Source: an uncultured Bacteroidia bacterium
GTDB lineage: Bacteria; Bacteroidota; Bacteroidia; Bacteroidales; UBA932
DNA length: 49,175 nucleotides
Assembly (NCBI GenBank): GCA_902779785.1
Contig: CACZDC010000014.1
Span: forward strand, 1-49,175
Reading direction: 5' to 3'
The notes under the pieces were generated by a model. It was not told the DNA's origin and ran no database searches. It worked only from the letters and a program-made list of their open reading frames with translations. Of this stretch, positions 48,523-49,175 are shown one piece after another. Position 1 is the first letter of the stretch. Each line of letters opens with the position of its first letter. The translations under genes were made by a program, and so were the position numbers.

Positions 48523-49175
48523 TCAGAAATCAAAACCCAGAGCGACGTAGAAGCCCACTTTCTTTGTCAGCGTGGACCAGGACAGATTTGCCTTCAGCGG
48601 GCCCACAACCGTGTTGTAGGCATAACTGAGCCCGAAACCATAGACATTCTCACCCTCCTCGAACTGATTGAAATTGTAGAAATCCCGTTCGTAGTTGAAA
48701 ATACCCGTGACATAATGGTTTATCCCAAGGCGGACTCTTGCGTCCATCCTCGCCACAATCATATAATTGCGCCTGAAAGCCGCATTGTCTATGCCCATAA
48801 ACGGGATCTGATGGTCCACATAACGTCCTTTGAGGTCGCCGCCCAGCACATTGGCATAGGTAATCGGGATGTCATCGCCGAATATGAAGCGGAGGCTTCC
48901 CTGCGGGATCAGGGTGAAACGGCCCATACTGACCGGCATCTTGCCGTCCATTGACAGGACACCGAAGAACTTCGCCGGGGCGTCCTTTTCGAAATAGCGG
49001 GACATAAATTCATAGCGAAGCCCCGCCGAGACGCCCTGGGTGGGGAAATAGCCGTCGTCCATAGTCTCCATCCTTCCGTTCACGAAAACCCCGGGATAAT
49101 CCAGGGAGCGCTCTTCCAGAGAGTAGTCGCCGACCACCGAATTGCTCAGCACCCTGTTGATGTTGAAGAAATCAT
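48523..49175 (-). CDS. Outer-membrane barrel protein, C-terminal part (patatin-like/Omp85-type), truncated by window
   Basis: The frame is open to the window edge (DFFNINRVLSNSVVGDY...), so the gene continues outside; the GTG at 49152 is internal. The visible 217 residues are amphipathic strands typical of the C-terminal half of an Omp85/surface-antigen barrel: GVSAGLRYEFMSRYF, SLRFIFGDDIPITYANVLGGD, YMIVARMDARVRLGINHYVTG, and the end VGPLKANLSWSTLTKKVGFYVALGFDF. In Bacteroidetes this ending is common in patatin-like phospholipase proteins with a fused D15-type barrel, but the catalytic part is not in view, so the name stays tentative. Confidence 0.65.
   Translation of the reverse strand, partial: DFFNINRVLSNSVVGDYSLEERSLDYPGVFVNGRMETMDDGYFPTQGVSAGLRYEFMSRYFEKDAPAKFFGVLSMDGKMPVSMGRFTLIPQGSLRFIFGDDIPITYANVLGGDLKGRYVDHQIPFMGIDNAAFRRNYMIVARMDARVRLGINHYVTGIFNYERDFYNFNQFEEGENVYGFGLSYAYNTVVGPLKANLSWSTLTKKVGFYVALGFDF

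Noticed and set aside
1-49175. CRISPR arrays, tRNA or rRNA genes, insertion sequences with terminal repeats
   Set aside because: I saw no regular spaced repeats, no cloverleaf-like sequence in the two long spacers, and no intact transposase apart from the Rpn relic.

Overview
The window looks like a chromosomal segment from an anaerobic member of the Bacteroidales, probably gut or rumen. The reasons are a SusC/SusD pair, BACON and fimbrillin-like lipoproteins, Bacteroidetes -7 promoter boxes (TAnnTTTG), weak or absent Shine-Dalgarno sites at many starts, and a G+C-rich coding sequence. No species can be named from the sequence.

Positions 1-2534 hold the 3' end of one GH5 glycanase and then a second GH5 gene whose lipoprotein/fimbrillin-like half (396-1415) and catalytic half (1455-2534) are in the same frame but separated by one TGA. 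A terminator follows at 2571-2610. Both this unit and the next carry the same upstream module: AAACCGGTTT palindromes, a second site 40-41 bp downstream, and a -7 box. This points to one LacI-type regulator encoded outside the window.

Positions 2773-42663 are an almost gapless run of 21 plus-strand genes of about 40 kb, many joined by ATGA overlaps, that forms a polysaccharide utilization locus. In order it encodes: a BACON surface lipoprotein, a SusC-like receptor without the N-terminal extension, a full SusC, a SusD, two further glycan-binding lipoproteins, a GH50/agarase-like lipoprotein, a radical-SAM activase, a short glycyl radical enzyme, an MFS sugar transporter, two clan GH-A hydrolases, two fimbrillin-GH5 lipoproteins, a GH3 fused to an M14 carboxypeptidase-like domain, a GH2, a frameshifted GH31, an aldose 1-epimerase, a beta-helix protein, a SASA/CE6-like acetylesterase and a second GH31. 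The GH5/GH31/GH3/GH2/acetylesterase set resembles xyloglucan or other galactosylated, acetylated plant beta-glucan/mannan loci (inference). Surface lipoproteins bind and cut the glycan, SusC/D import oligomers, periplasmic enzymes trim them, the MFS carrier takes up monomers, and the glycyl radical enzyme would act on an unidentified product in the cytosol.

The activase-glycyl radical enzyme-transporter cassette is the best candidate for an undescribed pathway, followed by the GH3-M14 fusion and the paired operator module.

Positions 43003-49175 are ordinary chromosome: a decayed Rpn-family nuclease, a D-2-hydroxyacid dehydrogenase, a three-gene envelope operon, a hairpin-rich intergenic element, a small unknown protein, RecX and the C-terminus of an outer-membrane barrel protein. 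Three genes are interrupted (GH5, GH31, Rpn). Both frameshifts are apparent one-base losses next to A runs, so assembly error has to be considered alongside true decay.
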